NCBI GenBank assembly: GCA_964388155.1 | Contig: CAYLYH010000038.1 | Span: 1 to 18,785, forward strand | Direction: 5' to 3' | DNA length: 18,785 nt | From: JACNKV01 sp964388155 | GTDB taxonomy: Bacteria > Fidelibacterota > Marinisomatia > Marinisomatales > JACNKV01 | Part shown: one piece after another, positions 7,428-15,145 of the stretch | Numbering within the stretch: the first letter of the stretch is position 1 | How the letters are laid out: every line of letters begins with the position of its first letter | The notes under the pieces: generated by a model | Databases searched by the model: none | Told to the model about the DNA's origin: nothing | What the model saw: only the letters and a program-made list of their open reading frames with translations | Translations under genes and position numbers: made by a program

Positions 7428-8552
7428 ATGAAGCTAAACAACTTATTCTTATTCACTATTTTACTTGGACTGTTTCTCGGATGCAGTCAAAAACCTCAAA
7501 GTGATGTTGACACCCCCGAATACCATTTCCGCGCTGGAATGCGCGCTGTTGAATTAGGAGAGTATTCCAATGCCATCCCCTCTTTTGAGCGTGCCTTAGC
7601 TCTGGATCGTAAATTTGCCCCCGGGTTTGCCGGATTGGGATTGGCGTACGCACACCTTGGACAAACAAAAGATGCAAAAAAATTCATCGGAAAAGCCGAA
7701 AGTAAAGGCGGGAAAGACCCTGATGTTCTTGCCTTATGTGCCCGCGGGTGGATTGCCATGCGACATGACGAAAAAAAATGGTTCAAGCGCGCTGAAAAAC
7801 TCCTCAAAAAAGCCTTGAAACGGGATGAGAATCATGAGGCCTCCCTTTATCATTACGGCGTGGCACATTTATTTCACTATGACTTTACCGACGCAGAAAC
7901 CTATTTCCGTAAAGTAGTAAATATAAAAGGGGATTTTGCCGGAAAGGCAGATGATAAATGGAAACAAGTGCAAAAAATCGTCCGCGCAATGCCGGGAACA
8001 GCCATCGGGAAAAAAGTGGCACTCCATGAGAAAATTACAAAGGCGGATCTTGCCGTAATTTTTATGGAAGAACTCAAACTCGGTGAACTATTTGCAAAGA
8101 TGCCCCAAACGGCTTCTCCCGGATTTTATACACCTTCCCAGGCAGAAAGACTATTATCCGTCGCATCGCCCCCCGACGCAAAAGACCATTGGGCAGAATC
8201 TTGGGTGAGGGATATGCTTCGATATGGAATTATGGATGCAAATCCAAACAGCAACTTCTATCCTGATGCAACCATTACACGTGCGGAATATGCCATGGCA
8301 GTCCAACGCCTTTTAGTTGCTGCTACTCGAGACCAAAGTTTAGAAGTCCGGTATTTTGGAGAATCGCCAGCTCGTTTTAGTGATGTACCCAGCAGCCACC
8401 CGGCTTATAATGCCATGGCACTTTGCACAGAACGTGGCATTATGCAGGCAAATGTTATGACCGGAGCTTTCAATCCGATGGGCTCGGTAAGCGGACCGGA
8501 TGCGTTACTGATTATCCGAACACTGCAGTCATCACTACGAATGACATTCTAA
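7428..8552 (+). CDS. TPR and SLH domain lipoprotein
   Basis: The 374-residue product starts with a lipoprotein signal peptide ending 'LGLFLGC' (Cys19). Residues about 30-170 hold TPR repeats ('EYHFRAGMRAVELGEYSNAI', 'GFAGLGLAYAHLGQTKDA', 'SLYHYGVAHLFHYDFTDA'). The C-terminal part has S-layer homology motifs: 'DHWAESWVRDMLRYGIMD' with 'FYPDATITRAEYAMAVQRLL' (about 252-298) and 'FSDVPSSHPAYNAMALCTERGIM' (about 317-339). Outer-membrane attachment by lipid and binding to an envelope polymer through the SLH modules is inferred. The ATG at 7428 follows AAAAAGGAG at good spacing. An ATG 11 codons upstream would spoil the signal peptide. Confidence 0.88.
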   Translation: MKLNNLFLFTILLGLFLGCSQKPQSDVDTPEYHFRAGMRAVELGEYSNAIPSFERALALDRKFAPGFAGLGLAYAHLGQTKDAKKFIGKAESKGGKDPDVLALCARGWIAMRHDEKKWFKRAEKLLKKALKRDENHEASLYHYGVAHLFHYDFTDAETYFRKVVNIKGDFAGKADDKWKQVQKIVRAMPGTAIGKKVALHEKITKADLAVIFMEELKLGELFAKMPQTASPGFYTPSQAERLLSVASPPDAKDHWAESWVRDMLRYGIMDANPNSNFYPDATITRAEYAMAVQRLLVAATRDQSLEVRYFGESPARFSDVPSSHPAYNAMALCTERGIMQANVMTGAFNPMGSVSGPDALLIIRTLQSSLRMTF

Positions 8553-8599
8553 AATAATAATTCTTAGGAATAATCGGTTCAATTCAGAACGTTAAGCAG

Positions 8600-8617
8600 G
8601 ACTCATTCCGACGAGTC
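8600..8617 (+). repeat. Short hairpin in 8553-8649 spacer
   Basis: GACTC (8600-8604) and GAGTC (8613-8617) pair around an 8-base loop, with a further G-T and C-G pair outside. No T-run follows, so it is not a standard terminator. The rest of the 97-bp spacer shows nothing else recognisable. Confidence 0.35.
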
Positions 8618-8649
8618 TGGTCGAAACATTACAGCACAGACCCGGGAGC

Positions 8650-9570
8650 TTGAAACATAGAATCGAAAACAGGATTCAATGGCGTTTTACATCAACCGTT
8701 AACCATAAACTATCAACTATTAACGCTTACTTCTACCTCCGACCGGTTGATTGGCTTTTTCTGATCTATTTGGTTTCGATAATCATTTTAGCGTTCTTTC
8801 ACGTACATGCGTTTTTTCTCCAACTAGGATTTATCGTCAGTTTTGGTACACTTATTTTGCTCATCCGTTTGGCGTGTCATTTTTTCAACCACCGAATTTG
8901 GTCTTTCTTTGCTCAATTTTACCCGGTCTTCTTTTTCATTTGGTTGTATCCACAGGCCTGCGCGTTACGATACAGTTTTTTTTCAGCTGATTTCGATCCG
9001 TGGCTTCTTTCTTTGGAAAAATCCCTCTTTGTGCTTGAATGGTATCGTATCATCCCGGTCGTTTTCCCCATGTGGGCAATGGAAATAGTGCACGGCATTT
9101 ATTTTTCCTACTACATTGCACTGGCAGTGTTTGCGATTATTTCCTGGACAAAACACCGCCGACTTGTTTCCGAGTATATCTTTGTGTTGTCATTCACGAT
9201 GATTCTTCACCAATGGATGTTAATTCTTTTTCCCGCTTCGGGACCTGTTTATCTCCGAAGCACCATCATGCCTGAGGGCGTGCTTTTTATCCCTGCCATG
9301 AATTGGATTTACACAACGCTCGATCAAGGCGGAGGTGCTTTCCCCAGTTTGCACGTTGCGGCGGCATTTGTGATGACCCGCTACAGCATTCGATTTTTTC
9401 CTAAAAAGCAATGGGTGCTGATACTCTATTTTATTCTGATCGCCTTTTCCACAATTGCCGGGTCTTACCACTATGCGATTGACATCGTTGCCGGAGTGAT
9501 TACCGGCTGGATTTCACTGCAGATTGGTGCCTATATTTATTCGTATTTTGCACAGCATGAAGAACCTTAA
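8650..9570 (+). CDS. PAP2-superfamily membrane protein (inositol phosphorylceramide synthase-like)
   Basis: This integral membrane protein has about six to seven hydrophobic helices from residue 33 on. The PAP2 phosphatase/transferase signature appears as 'GGAFPSLHVAA' (about 228-238, H235) and 'GSYHYAIDIVAG' (271-282, H274 and D278). That spacing and the missing first PAP2 motif resemble the Aur1/inositol phosphorylceramide synthase-like branch. A lipid-phosphate phosphatase or head-group transferase acting at the membrane is expected, with substrate unknown. The start is uncertain. The only open upstream codon is a TTG at 8650, and the first 27 codons run through low-complexity TTAACCATAAACTATCAAC-type sequence, so translation may begin later. 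The 3' end overlaps the next gene by 14 bp. Confidence 0.8.
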   Translation: MKHRIENRIQWRFTSTVNHKLSTINAYFYLRPVDWLFLIYLVSIIILAFFHVHAFFLQLGFIVSFGTLILLIRLACHFFNHRIWSFFAQFYPVFFFIWLYPQACALRYSFFSADFDPWLLSLEKSLFVLEWYRIIPVVFPMWAMEIVHGIYFSYYIALAVFAIISWTKHRRLVSEYIFVLSFTMILHQWMLILFPASGPVYLRSTIMPEGVLFIPAMNWIYTTLDQGGGAFPSLHVAAAFVMTRYSIRFFPKKQWVLILYFILIAFSTIAGSYHYAIDIVAGVITGWISLQIGAYIYSYFAQHEEP

Positions 9571-10528
9571 ATACTTCCTCATTCTGTTATTCGTTACTGT
9601 TTCCTGCGTTGAGCATGTGATTACAGTGCGAGTCCATCCTGATGGGCACTATACAATGCAATTAACATCTTCCGGGGATTCTACAGACGTATTTGACAAC
9701 GATTTCCCCCATCCGAAACCGAATGAGATATGGATGAAATCTGTCCAATCATCCGTGGAAGAAAACGACACCATTTGGACAATGACCACTCAAGGATATT
9801 TATTCGGTTTCACACGATTTAATGAAGACTCTCTTTCCCCTGCTCCGCTTCGGTACCCGGTGAATTTGACCAAAAAAGAAGGGTGGGTTTCCACTCGGTA
9901 TATTTTCAGCCAAATATTTTCCGGCAGGAGTGCGTTCAGTAAATATCCGATTCTGGCAGAAGCTCTGCGATCAAACGCAAAACTGGATTCCATTCGCTGG
10001 CTGCCGGAAGCCTTGGAATATGTCTGTACTCAAGCACTTCACGATATTCAGAAAACTCAGTCTATAGAGATTGAATCGGCGTTATCGGAGCGAATCCAAC
10101 ATCACTTGCAGAATTATTTTATCCATGTAAAAGAAGAAAAACTTTTTGGGGAATTAAACAGAGACCACCATGCCTTTCTCCAAAATGCAATGGCTCCGTT
10201 TCTTAAGAAACTTCCGGGAGAATTTATTCCAACCATGAGCCGGGCGATGGAACCGTACGAAGCGGAACTCAAGGTCACGATGGGATTACAGGATGATTCG
10301 TTTGAATATCTCGTGCTGATGCCGGGGATGATGACCCACACCAATGCCGACACCATCATGAAGGATACTCTTAAATGGATGTTTGATCTGGAGACATTTT
10401 TGAATGATGACATGACGATAGAGGCGGAATCCGTTATCTTTTCGCAAACCAAACTCCAAAAACTCATTGTCCTTCTCGTTTTATCGCTACTGATTTTCAT
10501 TGGTGTGATGTGGAAACGAAGCAGATGA
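9557..10528 (+). CDS. Lipoprotein of unknown function with C-terminal TM helix
   Basis: I do not recognise a family. The 323-residue product has a lipoprotein signal ending 'LLFVTVSC' (Cys17). A large hydrophilic middle part (about 20-295) follows, then one C-terminal TM helix ('LIVLLVLSLLIFIGVMW') and a basic tail 'KRSR'. The basic tail predicts a cytoplasmic C-terminus, so the bulk lies in the periplasm held at both ends. The N-terminal part ('ITVRVHPDGHYTMQLTSSGDS') looks beta-rich. I chose the ATG at 9557 because it starts the signal peptide and gives a 14-bp overlap with the PAP2-like gene, typical of an operon. A shared job in envelope lipid metabolism is only inferred from that overlap. 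Confidence 0.8.
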   Translation: MKNLKYFLILLFVTVSCVEHVITVRVHPDGHYTMQLTSSGDSTDVFDNDFPHPKPNEIWMKSVQSSVEENDTIWTMTTQGYLFGFTRFNEDSLSPAPLRYPVNLTKKEGWVSTRYIFSQIFSGRSAFSKYPILAEALRSNAKLDSIRWLPEALEYVCTQALHDIQKTQSIEIESALSERIQHHLQNYFIHVKEEKLFGELNRDHHAFLQNAMAPFLKKLPGEFIPTMSRAMEPYEAELKVTMGLQDDSFEYLVLMPGMMTHTNADTIMKDTLKWMFDLETFLNDDMTIEAESVIFSQTKLQKLIVLLVLSLLIFIGVMWKRSR

Positions 10529-10588
10529 TTTTCGTATTAACGAATACAAAACCTCATTAAATTTCCCCTGTTCACAAAAGGAAAAATA

Positions 10589-12049
10589 ATGGATTCCCTA
10601 TCGAAAATTCAAAAAGACTTTATCGGATTAAATACAAAATACACACTGGCAACCGGTGAAAAGACCCGCCGGATTTATTTGGATTCTACCGCATCAACGC
10701 TTATGATGGGCGCGGCAAATGATGCTATTAAGTCCTTTTACAACCACTACGCCAACACACACAGCCTTTTGCATTTTTCCGCAAAAATTTCTACAAATGA
10801 GTACCGGTTTGCCCACGAACGAATTCTGTCCTTTGTTCAAGCCGACCCAAACGATTACACGTGCTTTTTTACCGGAAGCGGCACCACAGCAGGGATGAAT
10901 CGCCTTGCTCGTGTTTTCAGAGATTACCGGCCGCACCATCCCATTGCCGTCATTTCACTTATGGAACATCACTCCAACGACCTTCCACACCGTAAACATG
11001 CAAAAAAGGTTGTCCACGTTCCGCTTACGAACCATGGCGGAGAACCGGGATGTATCAATATGGATGCATTAGAGGAAACACTTCGAAAACATTCCGGACA
11101 AGTAAATTATGTCGCAATGACCGGCGTCAGTAATGTTACGGGAATCATCAATCCTATTTACGACATTGCTGAGCTTGCCCACAAATACGGGGCCTTAATG
11201 CTGGTAGACGGTGCGCAGATGGTGGCACATCTCCCTGTGAAAATGAGCGGACAAAAAAATCCATTACGAAATATCGATGCATTCGTGTTCTCCGGTCATA
11301 AAACGTACGTCCCGGGCTCCCCCGGAGTAGTCATCTGCAGAAAGGATATCCTGAGCTCCATCGAGCCGGAAGAAGTTGGTGGGGGCATGGTAGACAGAGT
11401 TTTTGTCGAAAAATACACAATCACCGAAACCTTCCCTGACAGAGAAGAAGCCGGGACGCCAAATATACCGGGGGCAATCGGTCTGGCAGCTGTACTGGAG
11501 GTAATGGACAGAATCGGGATGAAAACTATTTTTGACGAAGAAACTGAATTGATCAACAACGCAATGGAAAAAATGAAATCTATTCATGATATACATATTT
11601 ATGGCGAAACCGATTGTAGCATCTGTCCGCGTGCGGCGTCTATTTCATTTAATATCGCCGGGCTGGATCACGGTTTGGTCGCAGCTGTCTTAAACGATTA
11701 CTATAATATCGCTGTACGAAATGAATGCTTTTGTGCCCACCCTTATGTGCAGGAAATGATTCTCGAAGATGTAATGATTGAACATCCCGAAATCAATGAC
11801 AATGTCTATAAGCCGGAATATAAAATTAAGGCCGGGATGGTCAGAGCCTCCTTTGGATTGTATAACACAACTAAGGATGTGGATTTGCTGATCGATGCCT
11901 TAAACGATATCATTGTCAAACGTGACGTGTATAAAACCAAGTATTCCCTTAACGAAGACGGGAATTATATTCATAAATCGTTCCGCCCGAACATGGAGCG
12001 AAAATTTACCATCTCCGGCTTTGTGGATGACTATTTTCAATTGCGATGA
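10589..12049 (+). CDS. Class V aminotransferase, cysteine desulfurase-like (SufS/CsdA-related)
   Basis: The 486-residue PLP enzyme has the fold-type I class V layout. It shows 'RIYLDSTAST' near the N-terminus, 'FFTGSGTTAGMN' (phosphate-binding region, 93-104), 'EHHSN' (H127/H128), 'VDGAQ' (D207, Q210) and the Schiff-base lysine K238 in 'SGHKTYVPGSPG'. The 'RNECFCAHPY' segment (C380, C382) aligns with the SufS/CsdA active-site cysteine loop, supporting cysteine desulfurase-like chemistry. It is about 80 residues longer than SufS, with an insertion after the cysteine loop (about 388-412) and a C-terminal extension (about 445-486). No suf/isc genes are nearby, so a specialised sulfur donor or another beta-elimination substrate is possible. 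AAAAGGAAAAATA precedes the ATG. Confidence 0.88.
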   Translation: MDSLSKIQKDFIGLNTKYTLATGEKTRRIYLDSTASTLMMGAANDAIKSFYNHYANTHSLLHFSAKISTNEYRFAHERILSFVQADPNDYTCFFTGSGTTAGMNRLARVFRDYRPHHPIAVISLMEHHSNDLPHRKHAKKVVHVPLTNHGGEPGCINMDALEETLRKHSGQVNYVAMTGVSNVTGIINPIYDIAELAHKYGALMLVDGAQMVAHLPVKMSGQKNPLRNIDAFVFSGHKTYVPGSPGVVICRKDILSSIEPEEVGGGMVDRVFVEKYTITETFPDREEAGTPNIPGAIGLAAVLEVMDRIGMKTIFDEETELINNAMEKMKSIHDIHIYGETDCSICPRAASISFNIAGLDHGLVAAVLNDYYNIAVRNECFCAHPYVQEMILEDVMIEHPEINDNVYKPEYKIKAGMVRASFGLYNTTKDVDLLIDALNDIIVKRDVYKTKYSLNEDGNYIHKSFRPNMERKFTISGFVDDYFQLR

Positions 12050-12489
12050 AATCAATTATCCCATTTTTATTTTGCACATTCCTGTTCGCGGTTTTTCCAC
12101 CAAAAGATTCTATCTCCTCACATTCTCAATGGTCGCCACAGCTTTTACATCATCCACCCGAAGTTGTTTTTACGCATCGCCCCACTGACCTTGAATTATT
12201 TGTGGAAATCCCCCTTGACAGCATTGAGTCGGTCAGTCTTTTTCTCAAGACTGATACAATGAAGGCTGCTCGTGAAATTCCGTTGCAATTGTCTAAGGAA
12301 CGGTATGCATATCGTTTTGATCCGACGATATGTCAATGCACATCGCTCCAGTATTTTTTTGTCGTTCGTCTAAGTGATTACTCCATACTTTCTGTTCCGG
12401 TTAATGACCAAAAAGAACCAGAACCCATTGAACGGACACTAATCAATCCACAGGAATACTACCAACAAAAATGGGATCAAAACCGTTGA
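12046..12489 (+). CDS. Small exported protein of unknown function
   Basis: No family recognised. The 147-residue product begins with a signal-like hydrophobic stretch ('IIPFLFCTFLFAVF'). The rest alternates short hydrophobic and polar strands ('LELFVEIPLD', 'ESVSLFLKTDTM', 'SLQYFFVVRLSDYSILSVPV'), suggesting a small beta-sandwich. Two cysteines are close together in 'TICQCTS'. Its ATG overlaps the aminotransferase stop (ATGA at 12046-12049) and its stop overlaps the preferred ligA start (TGATG at 12487-12491), so it is translationally coupled on both sides. Confidence 0.75.
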   Translation: MKSIIPFLFCTFLFAVFPPKDSISSHSQWSPQLLHHPPEVVFTHRPTDLELFVEIPLDSIESVSLFLKTDTMKAAREIPLQLSKERYAYRFDPTICQCTSLQYFFVVRLSDYSILSVPVNDQKEPEPIERTLINPQEYYQQKWDQNR

Positions 12490-14492
12490 TGGATGTTCTG
12501 AATAAAATCCAGGCTCTCCGCAAACAAATCCGTGACCATAATTATCGATATTATGTGTCAGATGATCCTGTTATTTCTGATGGCGAATACGATGCACTCT
12601 TACGAGAATTAAAATCCCTGGAAACACAGCACCCGGAACTCATTACCCCCGATTCTCCAACTCAACGTGTGGGTGCAGCTCCTCTGTCCAAATTTGAATC
12701 TGTCCCTCATCGAATGCCAATGCTGTCTTTGTCTAACGCTATGAATACTGACGAGCTTCAAGCCTTTGATGAACGGGTACAGAAAGGTTTGGGTATACAT
12801 GATAAAATCGAATATATTGCTGAACCAAAGCTAGATGGACTTGGTGTAGAGCTTGTCTATGAAAACGGTGTTTTCGTCAGCGGATCAACGCGGGGGGACG
12901 GGTTCACAGGCGAAGATATTACACAAAATTTACGGACCATCCGTAGCTTGCCGTTAAAACTCCGCACGGATACACTCCCCGCCCCAAGCCTTTTGGAAGT
13001 GCGGGGTGAAGTTTTTATTTCAAAAGCCGGTTTTAGATCGCTGAATAAAATCAGAGAGATGTCCGGAGAATCGTTATTTGCCAACCCACGAAATGCCGCC
13101 GCGGGCAGTCTGAGGCAATTGGATTCCACTATAACTGCCGACCGCCAATTGTCCCTTTATTGCTATCAACCCGGTGTTGTCGAAGGGAGACCCTATGCAA
13201 AACACTCAGATTTTTTGCGTGATCTGAAAATTTGGGGATTCCCGGTAAATCCTTTAATCCGGATGGTAAATGGCATTGATAACGCTGTGGTTTATCACAG
13301 AGATATGGAATCAAAACGAAATGACCTCCCCTACGAAATTGACGGTACAGTGTTCAAAGTCAATTCAACTTCATATCAAGATGAGTTGGGGTTTCGGAGT
13401 CGATCTCCAAAATGGGCGATTGCCGGAAAGTTTAAGGCTCAACAGGTTACAACCAAAATATTGGATATTTCCGCTCAAATCGGTCGAACGGGAGCTGTCA
13501 CTCCGGTGGCTACATTTGAACCCGTATTTGTTGGTGGAGTTACCGTAACGCATGCCACGCTTCACAATCAGGATGACATTGACAGAAAAGACATTCGCAT
13601 CGAAGATACCGTCTTGATTGAGCGTGCCGGAGATGTTATTCCAAAAGTGGTAAAAGTGATTTTAGAAAAACGTACCGGGGACAGTAAACCTTATACACTC
13701 CCGGCACAATGTCCATCATGTGATCATCCGATTTACCGCTCCGAAGATGAGACGGTAATGCGATGTCAAAATCTTTCCTGCCCGGCACAAATTCGTGGAA
13801 GGATTGGGCATTTTGTTTCAAAAAATGCAATGGGCATTGACGGGATCGGAAGAAAATTAGTTGATCAACTCGTTGAGGTTGGGCTTGTAAAAACAGTCAA
13901 TGATCTCTTCACGTTATCCTACGAAGATCTTCTTCCGCTTGAACGCATGGCAGATAAATCCGCCCGGAATATTTTGAATGCAATCAACACATCAAAAAAA
14001 ACAACCTTCGCTAAATTTCTCCATGCTCTTGGAATTCGAAATGTCGGGGATCATTTATCCAAAGTACTGGAAAAATGTTATCGGGGTGATTTTCAACGCT
14101 TTATAGAAACATCCGCTGAAGAGCTTGAAACCATTTATGAAGTGGGTAAAATTGTCGCTGATGGAATTGTCCGCTTTTGGAGTGACGATGAAAATATCCG
14201 TGTCGTGGAATCTTGTTTCCGCTCGGGGGTAGAGCTTGAAAGTGTTCAGGCTCCTTTGGAAGACCAACGGTTCTCCGGAATGACGTTTGTGTTTACCGGT
14301 TCGTTAGAGAAATTTACACGAAAAGATGCCGGTGGAATGGTAGAAAAACGCGGAGGTCGGTCAAGCGGCTCAGTGAGTAAAAAAACAAACTATGTTGTTG
14401 CAGGTCCCGGTGCAGGATCAAAATTGGAAAAAGCCAAAACGCTCGACATTCCCATTTTAAGCGAAGAGGACTTTTTAAAATTGATAGATTAG
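12489..14492 (+). CDS. ligA: NAD+-dependent DNA ligase LigA
   Basis: This is a complete bacterial LigA of 667 residues, close to the usual 670. It seals nicks in duplex DNA using NAD+. In order: domain Ia with 'HNYRYYVSDDPVISDGEYD' (18-35), the adenylation domain with nucleophile K114 in 'AEPKLDGLGVE', an 'EIDGTVFKV' motif (about 282-290), the OB fold with 'AQIGRTGAVTPVA' (about 328-340), a four-cysteine zinc finger (about C407, C410, C425, C430), helix-hairpin-helix repeats and a C-terminal BRCT domain (about 592-667). I prefer the ATG at 12489 because it forms a TGATG junction with the upstream gene. An ATG at 12471 would add six residues. The stop overlaps the convergent mutY-like stop by 4 bp. 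Confidence 0.98.
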   Translation: MDVLNKIQALRKQIRDHNYRYYVSDDPVISDGEYDALLRELKSLETQHPELITPDSPTQRVGAAPLSKFESVPHRMPMLSLSNAMNTDELQAFDERVQKGLGIHDKIEYIAEPKLDGLGVELVYENGVFVSGSTRGDGFTGEDITQNLRTIRSLPLKLRTDTLPAPSLLEVRGEVFISKAGFRSLNKIREMSGESLFANPRNAAAGSLRQLDSTITADRQLSLYCYQPGVVEGRPYAKHSDFLRDLKIWGFPVNPLIRMVNGIDNAVVYHRDMESKRNDLPYEIDGTVFKVNSTSYQDELGFRSRSPKWAIAGKFKAQQVTTKILDISAQIGRTGAVTPVATFEPVFVGGVTVTHATLHNQDDIDRKDIRIEDTVLIERAGDVIPKVVKVILEKRTGDSKPYTLPAQCPSCDHPIYRSEDETVMRCQNLSCPAQIRGRIGHFVSKNAMGIDGIGRKLVDQLVEVGLVKTVNDLFTLSYEDLLPLERMADKSARNILNAINTSKKTTFAKFLHALGIRNVGDHLSKVLEKCYRGDFQRFIETSAEELETIYEVGKIVADGIVRFWSDDENIRVVESCFRSGVELESVQAPLEDQRFSGMTFVFTGSLEKFTRKDAGGMVEKRGGRSSGSVSKKTNYVVAGPGAGSKLEKAKTLDIPILSEEDFLKLID

Positions 14493-15142
14493 AATGCCTG
14501 CCTGCCGGGTTTTTTGGCGGGTTCAAGTGCTATAGTTTCTTGAATATTTTGTGATTCGCTGTCGGAAACGGATATTGATCTATCTCTGACATCGTTATCC
14601 ATCATCGCCTGATTAAAAGCCCCGGGATGGTCAGAATCTATCCACTGGCTTAGCCTGTTATTTATGCGATTCTGATTATAGTGTGTTAGTTTTTTTATAC
14701 CCAGAATGCGAGCCGTCACTCTCTTTACATTTCCGTCAATTGCAGGAATGGGTTGCCTGAAGACGATGGATAATACGGCAGCTGCTGTGTAGTCGCCCAC
14801 CCCGGGCAATGCCCGAAACTGTACCCAATCAGATGGAATAACGCCATCATGGCTTTCTACAACTATTTGCACTGCCTTATGAAAATTTCTACATCTGGAA
14901 TAATACCCTAATCCCTCCCACAATTTTAAAACTTCCTGTAAATCTTTTTCGGCGACATCGTGTAGGGTGGGACATTCCTCAAGCCATCGATTGTAGTAAG
15001 GGATGACGGTATCGACTTGCGTTTGCTGCAGCATCACTTCCGACAACCAAATCCGGTAAGGATTTTTAGTCGTTCGCCACGGTAAATCTCGTTTTTCTTC
15101 TTTATACCAACGAAGAAGAGACTGTGTGAACGTTTTGTTCAA
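14489..15142 (-). CDS. mutY: Truncated A/G-specific adenine glycosylase (MutY)
   Basis: The first 182 residues are a good MutY catalytic domain. They include E35 in 'SEVMLQQTQV', the helix-hairpin-helix 'LPGVGDYTA' (112-120), catalytic D136 in 'AIDGNVKRV', and 'GAFNQAMMD'. In intact MutY this last motif leads into the four-cysteine [4Fe-4S] region and then the 8-oxoG-recognising C-terminal domain. Here it is followed by 35 unrelated residues ('NDVRDRSISVSDSES...') and a stop. No cysteine cluster is present in any frame of the 3' part. The last codons lie in a copy of the dispersed GC-rich repeat. At 217 residues it is about 60% of normal length and probably has little or no activity on A:8-oxoG. 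Start is a TTG three bases after the lipase stop, in the same frame. Confidence 0.85.
   Translation of the reverse strand: MNKTFTQSLLRWYKEEKRDLPWRTTKNPYRIWLSEVMLQQTQVDTVIPYYNRWLEECPTLHDVAEKDLQEVLKLWEGLGYYSRCRNFHKAVQIVVESHDGVIPSDWVQFRALPGVGDYTAAAVLSIVFRQPIPAIDGNVKRVTARILGIKKLTHYNQNRINNRLSQWIDSDHPGAFNQAMMDNDVRDRSISVSDSESQNIQETIALEPAKKPGRQAF
14497..14521 (+). repeat. GC-rich repeat copy E / possible terminator hairpin at ligA-mutY junction
   Basis: CCTGCCTGCCGGG then TTTTTTGGCGGG matches the diverged unit at 3125-3148 closely. CCTGCC (14501-14506) pairs with GGCGGG (14516-14521) around a GGGTTTTTT loop, with one G-T pair. It lies within the last codons of the mutY-like ORF and just after the ligA stop, so it could stall polymerase from either side. 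The T-run is in the loop rather than after the stem, so terminator function is uncertain. Confidence 0.6.
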
Positions 15143-15145
15143 ACA

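Noticed and set aside
8600..8617. Rho-independent terminator after the TPR-SLH gene
   Set aside because: The stem is only five perfect base pairs and no T-run follows.
10531..10547. Terminator after the 9557-10528 lipoprotein gene
   Set aside because: TTCGT-ATTA-ACGAA can pair, but the stem is short and AT-rich with no T-tract, so it was not listed as a feature.
11264..11596. Antisense ORFs within the aminotransferase and ligA genes
   Set aside because: They overlap strongly supported conserved genes, have no recognisable domains or ribosome binding sites, and look like frame shadows.
14489..14640. Frameshift as explanation for the short MutY
   Set aside because: The other frames of the 3' part were read. 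One gives 'MSEIDQYPFPTANHKIFKKL' and a stop, none shows the four-cysteine cluster, so a simple frameshift does not restore MutY.
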